Positions 26,750 to 35,208 of a stretch of 35,716 bases of DNA are shown piece after piece (positions within the stretch are counted from its first letter, which is position 1; each line of letters opens with the position of its first letter). The notes under the pieces are model-generated. The model saw only the letters and a program-made list of their open reading frames with translations. It had not been told where the DNA came from and did no database searches. A program made the position numbers and the translations under genes. The stretch is from Bacteroidota bacterium (GTDB lineage Bacteria; Bacteroidota; Bacteroidia; Bacteroidales; F082). The stretch spans positions 1 through 35,716 of the forward strand of contig JAJRQZ010000061.1 in the NCBI GenBank assembly GCA_024279935.1. Reading direction: 5' to 3'.

Positions 26750-27649
26750 ATGTACGCTTCTAACTTTGTTGAAGGAGTTGATTTTTCACTCTATTTTATT
26801 TTGGCGATCTCAGTCTTTTTCCTTGTTGGGATTACCGCCGTGATGATATACTTTTTATTTAGGTACAGTAAGAAGAGGAATCCCGTGGCCACAAATATCG
26901 AAGGCAGCTGGACACTCGAAATAATCTGGACCGTAGTGCCGACGATTCTCGTGCTTTTGATGTTCTGGTATGGTTGGGTAGGCTATCGCCCAATGCTCAC
27001 AGCCCCCGACGATGCCATGGAGATACAGGCAGTTGGCCAAATGTGGAAATGGACTTTTAATTACGATAACGGCAAATCATCTGACACATTGGTTATTCCC
27101 ATCGACAAACCGATCAAATTGAACCTCGTTTCCAAAGATGTGTTGCATTCGCTGTATATTCCCGCCTTCAGGCTGAAACAGGATGTTGTTCCCGGCAAGG
27201 ACTTCTCCATGTGGTTCATTGGTCAGAAACTAGGCCGCTATGACATACTCTGTGCCGAATATTGCGGGCAGCTGCATTCATATATGCTCAGCAGCGTTAC
27301 CGTTGTCGAAAACGATAAATTCAATACATGGCTGGCCGAAAAACAAGACAATTCCAACGAACATCCCGGCTTAACCCTTATGAAGAAAAATGCATGTTTC
27401 TCGTGCCACACAACTGACGGAAGCCGTTTGGTAGGCCCTAGCTTCAAAGGTGTAGTTGGTAGAAGCGAAACCATAATCGTTGACGGCAAAGAAAAAACAA
27501 TCACGGTTGATGCTGATTTCATAAAACATAAGCTTCAAAACCCCTTATCGTCGAACGTCAAAGGATTTCAATCGGGCTTAATGCCCAAGCTTCCGCTGAG
27601 CGATGATGAAATCTCGCATATAATTGATTATGTCTCAACCATTAAGTAA
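26750..27649 (+). CDS. ctaC: Cytochrome c oxidase subunit II with fused cytochrome c domain
   Basis: The 299-residue product has two N-terminal membrane helices (about residues 14-36 and 60-80), a cupredoxin domain with CuA ligands His133, Cys168, Cys172, His176 and Met179 (CAEYCGQLHSYM), and a C-terminal cytochrome c domain with CFSCH at 216-220 and a Met ligand near GLMPKLP. The fusion makes this a caa3 oxidase. Unusually it is encoded after subunits I, III and IV rather than before subunit I. I see no clear signal-peptide or lipobox Cys. Confidence 0.93.
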   Translation: MYASNFVEGVDFSLYFILAISVFFLVGITAVMIYFLFRYSKKRNPVATNIEGSWTLEIIWTVVPTILVLLMFWYGWVGYRPMLTAPDDAMEIQAVGQMWKWTFNYDNGKSSDTLVIPIDKPIKLNLVSKDVLHSLYIPAFRLKQDVVPGKDFSMWFIGQKLGRYDILCAEYCGQLHSYMLSSVTVVENDKFNTWLAEKQDNSNEHPGLTLMKKNACFSCHTTDGSRLVGPSFKGVVGRSETIIVDGKEKTITVDADFIKHKLQNPLSSNVKGFQSGLMPKLPLSDDEISHIIDYVSTIK

Positions 27650-27658
27650 TATTTTTAA

Positions 27659-28528
27659 ATGAAAGAATGGATCAAGGTATTATTGGAGCTCAATAAGATA
27701 AGGATCACCTTTGCCGTTACCTTAACGACTATGGCCGGGTATATCCTGGCAAAACAAGGCATCGACACGGCGGTTATCATGCCCGTACTAGGAATATTCG
27801 TTCTTGCATGCGGATCTGCCGTGCTCAATCATATACAGGACAGCGACAAGGACGCTATAATGGACCGCACAAGCAACAGACCTATTCCCTCGGGAAGAAT
27901 AAGCAACTCAGGTGCTAGTGCCATTGCCCTGGCCGAAATTATGATTGGCTCATTTTTAATATATTACGGAAGCGGCTTTTTAGCCCTTCAATTATCGGTC
28001 TTGGCTTTGATCTGGTATAACGGGATTTACACACCACTCAAAAGAAAAACTGCGTTTGCGGTAATCCCCGGCAGTGTTATCGGCGCCCTCCCACCCCTTG
28101 TCGGCTGGGTGGCGGCAGGCGGTTTATTGTCCGACCCAAGAGCCCTTACCCTAGGCTTGTTCTTCTTTATGTGGCAGGTCCCTCATTTCTGGCTGCTTAT
28201 GCTTAAATATGGCAAAGAATACGAAAAGGCTGGATTTAAGTCAATTACAAGCAGGATTAACCCCCAACAAATAAAGAACTTTACTTTTTTATGGACTGTT
28301 GCCACTGCTGTGGCAGCGATAATGGTTGCCGTATCAGGTCTTATCAGCCTACTGATTTTCAAAGTTTTAATCGTTATGGCTTCATTCTGGCTGATAGCTG
28401 TTTTTTCAAAGCTGATACTTCCCGGCACAAAAGACTTCAACCCATTTCATTATTTTATGCGAATAAATTATTTTGTTCTGATAATGATATTGTTATTAAG
28501 CATCGAACCACTGATAAAAATCCAGTGA
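27659..28528 (+). CDS. ctaB: Protohaem IX farnesyltransferase (haem O synthase)
   Basis: CtaB/CyoE attaches a farnesyl group to haem B to make haem O for aa3-type oxidases. The 289-residue polytopic protein has the prenyl-diphosphate motif NHIQDSDKDAIMDR from Asn57, followed by NRPIPSGRIS, and the second segment GIYTPLKRKTAFAVIPGS. It closes the caa3 operon 9 bases after subunit II. A ctaA (haem A synthase) gene is not seen in the window. Confidence 0.93.
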   Translation: MKEWIKVLLELNKIRITFAVTLTTMAGYILAKQGIDTAVIMPVLGIFVLACGSAVLNHIQDSDKDAIMDRTSNRPIPSGRISNSGASAIALAEIMIGSFLIYYGSGFLALQLSVLALIWYNGIYTPLKRKTAFAVIPGSVIGALPPLVGWVAAGGLLSDPRALTLGLFFFMWQVPHFWLLMLKYGKEYEKAGFKSITSRINPQQIKNFTFLWTVATAVAAIMVAVSGLISLLIFKVLIVMASFWLIAVFSKLILPGTKDFNPFHYFMRINYFVLIMILLLSIEPLIKIQ

Positions 28529-28741
28529 TGCTTCTTTAAATTCCCTTGCATCAATATTTCCAGTGTTTCTGTCTTTACGAAAAAATTTCATGCGTAGGCA
28601 ACTCCTCGGAAATGAACTGGTCTTGCTAGAAAATACACCGTAAAAATAATTTGAAAATCATTACGGGAATGCCTGCTTTCGGAAGCCGGCAACAGTATTG
28701 AACATAATTGAATTCTTAACATAAATAAAAAAACAGTAAAA

Positions 28742-29260
28742 ATGAAAAGTTTAAAAGTATTCTCAATTATCGCAATGGCAATCACGGTTATTACCATTGT
28801 TTCGTGCAACAATAAAAACCAGGCCAATCCCAATCTTACTAAAGCAGTAATTGGCACCTACGAAGGCACGCTGACAACCAATAATTTAAAAGGGACCAGC
28901 CCGGCAACTGCCGATATCAGTGCAGTCAACGACTATACTGTTCAAATCCATTGCTATGGGGATGACCTCGACACCACCTTCATGCTCGAATTGTATGAAG
29001 ATGGCAACACGATGAGGGTTTGTTTTACAGATGAGGATTTTTATAGCCAATATGGCCATGGCAAAACGGAACAACACCACATGATGGGAAACAGCGGCAG
29101 CTGGACAAACTGGAGTCAGCACATGGGCAATGACCATGGCCAAGGTGACGTGCATTACGGTTACTTTAATATGAGCGACCACCAGTTCAATTACACATTT
29201 AATATCGACATAACTGAAGGAAATACATATACCCAGGAGTTTTCAGGTATATTACAGTAA
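28742..29260 (+). CDS. His/Met-rich lipoprotein of unknown function
   Basis: The 172-residue product has a lipobox (Cys22 in TIVSC), a domain beginning VIGTYEGTLTTNNLKG that resembles small beta-barrel lipoproteins, and a His/Met-rich stretch at about residues 104-147 (HGKTEQHHMMG, SQHMGNDHGQGDVHYGYF). Such a stretch could bind copper or another metal in the periplasm, and its place just after the caa3 operon would suit that, but no family was recognised. A 213-base gap separates it from ctaB and a strong terminator follows. Confidence 0.72.
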   Translation: MKSLKVFSIIAMAITVITIVSCNNKNQANPNLTKAVIGTYEGTLTTNNLKGTSPATADISAVNDYTVQIHCYGDDLDTTFMLELYEDGNTMRVCFTDEDFYSQYGHGKTEQHHMMGNSGSWTNWSQHMGNDHGQGDVHYGYFNMSDHQFNYTFNIDITEGNTYTQEFSGILQ

Positions 29261-29280
29261 AGAAATCCGCCATTGCTTAT

Positions 29281-29319
29281 AAGGTGTCTCAATGATGAAA
29301 TCGGGACACCTTTTTTTTT
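29281..29319 (+). terminator. Rho-independent terminator after the His/Met-rich lipoprotein gene
   Basis: AAGGTGTC (29281-29288) pairs with GACACCTT (29305-29312), followed by a run of T to 29319. Confidence 0.85.
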
Positions 29320-29607
29320 GTGTGGCGGGCTCCGGCTCGGCTATTGCTCCCATTTGAAAAACAAATAATCCAGGTTTATGGTCTTCCATGGCCCTTTTTC
29401 GCATAAAGCAAGCTGCCATGTTTCCACGGATGCTTAAAAACACTTTTTACCTACAAACAAAACCATTTCTTAACAACTAATTAACAACGCCTTATGTCAG
29501 GAGGCAAAAAAGCCCCCGACTATTTCACCAAACAATATGCATACTCGCTATTTATGGTGCATTCGTTGAAAACGGATAGATAATCAGTTGTAATTAAAAT
29601 ATTAAAC
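29320..29607. other. Intergenic region with no recognised gene
   Basis: Together with the preceding terminator, this makes a gap of 347 bases between two genes. I see no plausible coding sequence on either strand, no RNA gene and no clear TAnnTTTG promoter. A short frame on the minus strand (29252-29443) runs through the terminator and looks spurious. Confidence 0.5.
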
Positions 29608-31290
29608 ATGAAAACAAAATTCTACTTTAGAAACCTATGGATACTTATTTTATCCATAAGCCTGTCTTCTGTAAATACACAGGGACAAAACGCCACTTCA
29701 ACCGCCGACTACCCCGGCCTCGTAAAATTTAGCGGGAGCCAAAGCATGTCCAGCGAGATGGTTTACGAAATCATGCCGGGTCCTTCGGTCATAAACCCCG
29801 ACATGGATCCGACACCTTTTTCAAATAACATCAGCATGTCGAGCGGTTCGTATAATCTAACGGTTGCAGATATCGACCCTGAAGATTCACCGGACTCCCG
29901 CGATTCGGTATCGGATGTCAACATACTGTTTACCGGTAACGACGGACGCGAATACAAGATTGACAACATTATGATAATACACAAGCCGGAGAGCGCGGGC
30001 TACCATACATTTTTTGGGGGCGTCGGCCTCAACAAAGTCATGCACGGCAACACAGGGGTAGGTACAAACCTGATGCCCAAAATGATGGCCTACATTACCC
30101 TTTGGGGATTGACGGACTTGAAAGATGCCGGTACCGATACGGTAATTGCCTCCAACAGAATCATCCACCTGATGGTTGCCACCAACGTGAGGGATTCGCT
30201 GATGCTGGACACAAATGTTGTTGTTGACCGTTCTGACTACAACGTCAGGAATGTGCAAACCCACATTATTCTTCCGCCCCTGAACATGGCAGGGGATATG
30301 GATCCGATACCGGGAACGGATCACGGGTTTTTGCACATGATGTTTGAAAAGCCTATGTTGAAGATGGGCGACAAAGACTGGACAAAAGTTTATGAAGTAT
30401 TGCCCGGACCCGCAGTGATGAACCCTGCCATGAGCCCGACCCCGTTTTCCAACAATATAAGTGTTGCTTCGGGAAATTACTCGCTAGAGGTCAGGGATGT
30501 GGATTCAATAGATTCGCCCGACTCAAGAGACAGTGTTGTTAGCGTGAACATCATGTTTGAGAGACCTAACGGGAAAAAGTTCATGATAGACAAAATCATG
30601 ATAATCCACAAGCCTGAAGGGGCTGGCGATCATACTTTTTTTGGAGGTGTTGGTCTCGACAAGCTTATGCACGGCAATACCGGCATAGGTACCGGGCTTA
30701 TGCCGAAAATGACTTCCTATGTAACCTTATGGGGCATTACCGACCTGAAGGACGGCGAGGGCAATGTGCTGGCTTCCGATAGAGTAATTCACATGATGGT
30801 TGCCACAAGGGTAAGAACCGATAATTTGATGATGATTCCAAGCGCAGAGGTTGACTCCAGTGATTATAATCCGGGGAAAAGAGAAACACATATCATCCTT
30901 CCCCCTCTGGATATGGAAGGAAACTTTGACCCCGTGCCGGGTACCGATCATGGGTTTCTACACCTTATGTTCGAGAATGTATCACTCGAGGTTTCTTCCC
31001 CAAGTGCTGTTGATGAATTTTCATCGACCGACATCAGGGCAATTGCCTATCCAAACCCTTTTCAAGGCAGCACGACCATTGAATATCAAATTGAACACCA
31101 AGCTGATATAAATGTAACTGTTTACGATGCAAGGGGGAGCAAGATAAAAACACTGGTAAAGCAAACGCAGCCACCGGGCACTTATAAAGTGAAGTTCAGC
31201 TCAAATAGTAATTTGCCGGCAGGTATTTATTATTATCGGCTTACTGTAAATGGCAAGCCCACCACAGGCAAATTGTCGTTAATGAGATAA
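29608..31290 (+). CDS. Secreted protein with two tandem His-conserving domains and T9SS sorting domain
   Basis: The 560-residue product has a signal peptide (about residues 1-26), two copies of a domain of roughly 200 residues (about 50-250 and 262-458), and a type A sorting domain (about 475-560, YPNPFQGSTTIEYQ to GKLSLMR). The copies share PGPxVxNPxMxPTPFSNNIS, DSPDSRDSV, IMIIHKPE, HTFFGGVGL, MHGNTG, THIILPPL and DHGFLHxMFE, so the His residues are kept in both and could form a metal site. I do not recognise the domain. It may be anchored at or released from the cell surface. A terminator follows at 31365-31395. Confidence 0.8.
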   Translation: MKTKFYFRNLWILILSISLSSVNTQGQNATSTADYPGLVKFSGSQSMSSEMVYEIMPGPSVINPDMDPTPFSNNISMSSGSYNLTVADIDPEDSPDSRDSVSDVNILFTGNDGREYKIDNIMIIHKPESAGYHTFFGGVGLNKVMHGNTGVGTNLMPKMMAYITLWGLTDLKDAGTDTVIASNRIIHLMVATNVRDSLMLDTNVVVDRSDYNVRNVQTHIILPPLNMAGDMDPIPGTDHGFLHMMFEKPMLKMGDKDWTKVYEVLPGPAVMNPAMSPTPFSNNISVASGNYSLEVRDVDSIDSPDSRDSVVSVNIMFERPNGKKFMIDKIMIIHKPEGAGDHTFFGGVGLDKLMHGNTGIGTGLMPKMTSYVTLWGITDLKDGEGNVLASDRVIHMMVATRVRTDNLMMIPSAEVDSSDYNPGKRETHIILPPLDMEGNFDPVPGTDHGFLHLMFENVSLEVSSPSAVDEFSSTDIRAIAYPNPFQGSTTIEYQIEHQADINVTVYDARGSKIKTLVKQTQPPGTYKVKFSSNSNLPAGIYYYRLTVNGKPTTGKLSLMR

Positions 31291-31364
31291 AAAGCATGCC
31301 TGACAAGATTCGGCAAACTAAAGCATAAGCCGTTACATTAAAAGATGTTCAGCAAAGCATGTAT

Positions 31365-31395
31365 AAAAAGGCTGCCCAAAGGCAGCCTTTTTTTT
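31365..31395 (+). terminator. Rho-independent terminator
   Basis: AAAAAGGCTGCC pairs perfectly with GGCAGCCTTTTT around a CAAA loop, with a T tail to 31395. It ends the transcript of the duplicated-domain gene. Confidence 0.9.
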
Positions 31396-31443
31396 ATGAA
31401 GCAAATATATCCGTAACTTAGCCAACTAATATATTTAAGGATT

Positions 31444-32319
31444 ATGACATATAACGAACCTATGTTCAAGGACAATGAGTTATCGGGCAAAGTAATAATA
31501 ATAACCGGCGGAGGCTCAGGATTGGGAAAAGCCATGACGCGATATTTCATGCAGCTGGGCGCAAAAGTGGTAATTACCTCCAGAAACACAAATAAGCTGC
31601 AAACTACTGCCGATGAACTAATTGCAGAAACCACCGGTGAGCTAATGTTTGTGGCCTGTGATGTGAGAAATTACGATCAGGTGGAAAACGTATTGGCGAA
31701 AACGCTTGAGAAATATGGCCGAATTGACGGGCTTGTAAACAATGCTGCCGGTAATTTTATCAGTCCCACCGAAAGATTATCCGCCAATGCCTTCGACACC
31801 ATTATCGACATAGTTCTTAAGGGCAGCAAAAACTTTACTCTTGCATGCGGGAAACATTGGATTAAAGAAAAACAGGAAAAATCGACAATACTAAATATCG
31901 TAACTACCTATGCCTGGACCGGGAGTGCTTATGTAGTTCCATCTGCCACGGCAAAAGCCGGAGTACTTGCCCTGACGCGCTCTCTAGCTGTTGAGTGGGC
32001 AAAATACGGTATCCGCCTAAATGCCATCGCCCCGGGCCCCTTCCCTACTAAAGGTGCATGGGACAGGCTTCTTCCGGGCGACTTAAAAGAAAAATTCGAT
32101 ATCAAGAAAAAAGTCCCTCTTAAAAGAGTGGGCGAACATCAGGAACTGGCTAACTTGGCCGCTTATCTCATGTCAGACTTCTCAGCATATATTAACGGCG
32201 AAGTTATAACCATTGATGGAGGCGAATGGCTGCAAGGGGCAGGCGAATTCAATATGCTTGAAGGTATTCCCCAGGAAATGTGGGACATGCTGGAAATGAT
32301 GATCAGATCGAGGAAGTAA
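31444..32319 (+). CDS. Short-chain dehydrogenase, 2,4-dienoyl-CoA reductase-like
   Basis: The 291-residue SDR has the Rossmann motif TGGGSGLG (21-28), NNAAG (99-103), and the unusual active-site layout of 2,4-dienoyl-CoA reductases: Tyr156 in TTYAWTGS, then Ser167 and Lys171 in PSATAKAG. The C-terminus (GEFNMLEGIPQEMWDMLE) also resembles the mitochondrial-type enzyme, which uses NADPH to reduce 2,4-dienoyl-CoA in unsaturated fatty-acid oxidation. The Asn of the VLNG segment in that family appears here as Lys126 (VLKGS), so activity may differ. It is convergent with glpK, 3 bases apart. Confidence 0.85.
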   Translation: MTYNEPMFKDNELSGKVIIITGGGSGLGKAMTRYFMQLGAKVVITSRNTNKLQTTADELIAETTGELMFVACDVRNYDQVENVLAKTLEKYGRIDGLVNNAAGNFISPTERLSANAFDTIIDIVLKGSKNFTLACGKHWIKEKQEKSTILNIVTTYAWTGSAYVVPSATAKAGVLALTRSLAVEWAKYGIRLNAIAPGPFPTKGAWDRLLPGDLKEKFDIKKKVPLKRVGEHQELANLAAYLMSDFSAYINGEVITIDGGEWLQGAGEFNMLEGIPQEMWDMLEMMIRSRK

Positions 32320-32322
32320 AGA

Positions 32323-33804
32323 TCAAAAACTTTTAAGCACTACTTCCCCCCAGCTATTTATAAGGTTTCCCCTTTTGGTATCATTCATCGTGGGCATAAA
32401 CTCCCTGCTCAATTTCCAATACTGTTTTATTTCGTCCAAATCACTCCAGAAGCCTGTGTTAAGTCCGGCCATATACGCAACCCCCAAAGAAGTCGTCTCC
32501 AATATTTCAGGTCGTTGGACCACGGTGTTCAAAATATCGGACTGGAATTGCATCAGCATGTTATTTGCGGAGGCACCACCATCGACCCTAAGTTGCTTTA
32601 TCTTCCCGCCTATATCTTTTTCCATGGCGGAAATAACGTCATTCGACTGGAACGCAATTGATTCCAGGGCTGCACGGGCTATATGTGAGCGTTCGGTGCC
32701 TCGGTTAATGCCATATATAATAGCTTTGGCATCTTGTTTCCAGTATGGCGCACCCAATCCCGTAAAGGCAGGCACGAAATAAACACCACCGTTATCACTG
32801 GCAGAAAGCGCAAGCCCTTCGACATCAGTAGTTTTCTTGAATAATTCGAGGCCATCCCTTAGCCACTGTATTACAGCACCTCCAACAAATACGCTTCCCT
32901 CCAGGGCATAGGTTGTTTGGCCATTTAAATTCCATGCAATGGTACTGAGCATACGCTGACCCGATTTCACAAACTCCTGTCCGGTATTCACCATCACAAA
33001 ACACCCGGTACCGTAAGTGTTTTTAGCCATTCCCTTTTCTAAGCACATCTGTCCGAACATAGCCGCTTGCTGATCGCCGGCAACGGCAGCTATGGGTATT
33101 TTGGTATTCAAGATATTCCCGGAAGTTTCGGCTAATATCTCATCGTTCATCTTCACGACAGGCAGCATGCCGGCCGGAATATCGAACAACTTCAATAAAT
33201 CACTATCCCAGCTTAAAGTTGAAATATTATAAAGCATGGTGCGGGAAGCATTTGTTATATCTGTCACATGAACTTTGCCCCCGCTTAAATTCCAAATCAA
33301 CCAACTATCAACAGTGCCGAAGAGCAAATCGCCATTTTCTGCTTTTTGCCTTGCACCGCTCACGTTATCAAGTATCCATTTGATCTTCGTGGCCGAAAAA
33401 TAAGAATCAATCTCCAATCCTGTTTTATCTTTGATCATTTGAGATAAACCCTCTTCGATTAGTTGATTACAATATTCGGATGTGCGGTGATCCTGCCAAA
33501 CTATGGCATTATAAACAGGTTTCCCGGTGCTTTTGTCCCATACGATAGTTGTTTCGCGCTGGTTGGTTATTCCTGCGGCAACAATATTTGCTGGAGTAAT
33601 CCCGTATTTGGTACTTACTTCCGTTGCAACAGCAAATTGAGAGCTTAAAATATCCATTGGATTGTGCTCAACCCAGTTCTGCCTGGGGAAGATTTGCTTG
33701 TATTCCTTCTGTGCCAATGCACAAACCTCACCCTTGTGATCATATATAATTGCCCTCGAACTTGTTGTTCCCTGGTCTAAACTGAGTATAAAATACTTTT
33801 CCAT
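32323..33804 (-). CDS. glpK: Glycerol kinase
   Basis: GlpK phosphorylates glycerol to sn-glycerol 3-phosphate with ATP. The product is 493 residues from the ATG at 33804 (MEKYFILSLDQGTTSSRA); an in-frame ATG at 33822 would add six residues but the family starts near MEKY. Motifs include LDQGTTSSR, NQRETTIVWDK, AGDQQAAMFGQ, GTGCFVMVNTG and RVDGGASANNMLMQFQSD. The gene lies just after dapD on the same strand (23 bases) and may share its transcript. No glycerol facilitator or GlpD gene is seen nearby. Confidence 0.94.
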   Translation of the reverse strand: MEKYFILSLDQGTTSSRAIIYDHKGEVCALAQKEYKQIFPRQNWVEHNPMDILSSQFAVATEVSTKYGITPANIVAAGITNQRETTIVWDKSTGKPVYNAIVWQDHRTSEYCNQLIEEGLSQMIKDKTGLEIDSYFSATKIKWILDNVSGARQKAENGDLLFGTVDSWLIWNLSGGKVHVTDITNASRTMLYNISTLSWDSDLLKLFDIPAGMLPVVKMNDEILAETSGNILNTKIPIAAVAGDQQAAMFGQMCLEKGMAKNTYGTGCFVMVNTGQEFVKSGQRMLSTIAWNLNGQTTYALEGSVFVGGAVIQWLRDGLELFKKTTDVEGLALSASDNGGVYFVPAFTGLGAPYWKQDAKAIIYGINRGTERSHIARAALESIAFQSNDVISAMEKDIGGKIKQLRVDGGASANNMLMQFQSDILNTVVQRPEILETTSLGVAYMAGLNTGFWSDLDEIKQYWKLSREFMPTMNDTKRGNLINSWGEVVLKSF

Positions 33805-33827
33805 AGCTGTTTCTCTAAGCATAATGA

Positions 33828-34643
33828 TTAAACCGAAACATTAAAATCGCGCAAAGCGTCATTCAAGGATGTTTTTTTATCCGTTGATTCTTTACGGTTC
33901 CCTATTATCAATGCACAGGGGACATTATATTTCCCCGCCGGGAATCTTTTTTCGTAAGAACCGGGTATCACCACTTAAGCAGGGGGGACATAGCCTTTAT
34001 ATTCCCTTGGCACACTGCCACTTACGTCAATTATTCTAGTTGACTGGGTTATCACGACATTTGCACCGAGAACAGCAGCCTTCCCGACCCTGACACCTTC
34101 CACAACTATGCAGCGCGAGCCTATGAAACAGTTGTCCTCTATAATTACGGGGGCAGCCTGAACAGGCTCCAGGACACCGCCAATACCAACACCACCGCTC
34201 AAATGAACTTCTCTCCCGATTTGGGCGCATGAGCCTACTGTAACCCAAGTATCAACCATGGTGCTGCTGCCTACAAAAGCACCAATGTTCACATAGGACG
34301 GCATCATAACGACACCTTTATCCAAAAAACTGCCATAACGGGCGATGGCATGGGGAACCACTCTTACTTCCTGTGAGGCAAAATCCTTTTTTAAAGGTAT
34401 CTTATCGTGAAACTCAAATATCCCTACTTCGGTAGTTTCCATTTTCCTAATGGGGAAAAACATGATAACTGCTTTTTTCACCCATTCGTTTACCTGCCAA
34501 CCGCTGCCCTTAGGCTCGGCAACGCGAAGCTTGCCCTTATCGAGCATTTCCATAAGCTCATAAATGGCATCAACAGTCTCCTGCTGTTTTAATCTAGCAC
34601 GGTCTTCCCATGCGCCTTCAACAATTTTACGTATATCGTTCAT
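33828..34643 (-). pseudogene. dapD: Tetrahydrodipicolinate N-succinyltransferase (dapD) with an in-frame stop
   Basis: DapD succinylates tetrahydrodipicolinate in lysine and diaminopimelate synthesis. The frame from 34643 gives 222 residues and ends GYVPPA at a TAA (33977-33975). In the same frame the sequence continues as VVIPGSYEKRFPAGKYNVPC...LRDFNVSV to a second stop at 33830-33828, for a total of 271 positions, the normal DapD length. Homologues have Ser before VVIPGSY, so TCA to TAA is a likely single change. The left-handed beta-helix (VNIGAFVGSSTMVDTW, GGVGIGGVLEPVQAAP) is intact. Either a nonsense mutation or a sequence error; a truncated protein probably loses function. Confidence 0.88.
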
Positions 34644-35208
34644 CTTTGTTTTCTTTCTGCTTTAAACTTATATTCATCTGTTTATAATTTTGTAATTAAT
34701 TGTCATCTAGCATATTATATTTATCATCGGATTTAACAGATTAAGCGGGTTTTAGTTTTTCGCAAGCGAAAAACGTCCGTTAAATCCGCTTAATCCGATG
34801 AATGTATTTTTGCATAATAATCATTTTCCTGTGTGTTAAAAATCAAACATGAATGTTTCATTAGGCGAAATGCATCACACATCGTGTTAGCCAAACATAA
34901 AAAACACAAAAATAAGTATTATTGCAAGGGAAAAGACGCTGAGGAGGTTATGCGGCAGCTTTCGCATTGCCACAGCCGGTAGCAAACCCGATAGAATAAA
35001 CTTTCTGCGCTGTAAAAACATTAGCTGTAAAAATATAAAAATAGCAGGACGCTTGAAAATGAATTATCAAAAAAAAGAATATTGGAAATCTCATGGGACA
35101 TCTTGGTAACAGCAAAAAGATTACCATTAAACAGCCCACGTCAGACGGGGACGCTAATCCGCCAGGCCCCACCAAGTTAAGTAGCAATTATGCTTTATTA
35201 AATTTAAA
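34644..35208. other. Intergenic region of about 560 bases without a recognised gene
   Basis: The gap between dapD and arfB holds the nested inverted repeat at 34725-34800. The rest (about 34801-35208) has a small TGGTAA/TTACCA hairpin near 35104-35133 and a stretch, GGGGACGCTAATCCGCC, ending GGCCCCACCA near 35173 that resembles the 3' end of a tRNA but has no matching 5' half. A 79-codon minus-strand frame at 34948-35187 runs through it and has no family resemblance. Confidence 0.5.
34725..34800. repeat. Nested inverted repeat upstream of dapD
   Basis: Two outer arms of 24 bases (34725-34748 and 34777-34800) are complementary at 19 of 24 positions, and a perfect inner 9-base stem, GTTTTTCGC/GCGAAAAAC (34755-34763 and 34766-34774), lies between them. 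Each outer arm is built from two CCGYTWAATC-like units. The element resembles repetitive extragenic palindromes or small non-autonomous elements, but I can see only one copy in this window. Confidence 0.65.

Noticed and set aside
28588-28857. 89-codon minus-strand frame
   Set aside because: It is antisense to the signal peptide of the His/Met-rich lipoprotein; its hydrophobic look is the mirror of that signal sequence.
29252-29443. 63-codon minus-strand frame
   Set aside because: It runs through the terminator at 29281-29319 and overlaps the end of the lipoprotein gene; no family features.
35095-35175. tRNA-like 3' end, GGCCCCACCA preceded by a possible T-arm
   Set aside because: There is no matching 5' acceptor strand (AGGCCCC would need GGGGCCT), the T-loop does not fit TTCRANY, and no anticodon arm is visible.
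34948-35187. 79-codon frame on the minus strand
   Set aside because: It begins with a sequence (LVGPGGLASPS) of the kind that arises from translating structured non-coding DNA antisense, has no family resemblance and no clear promoter.
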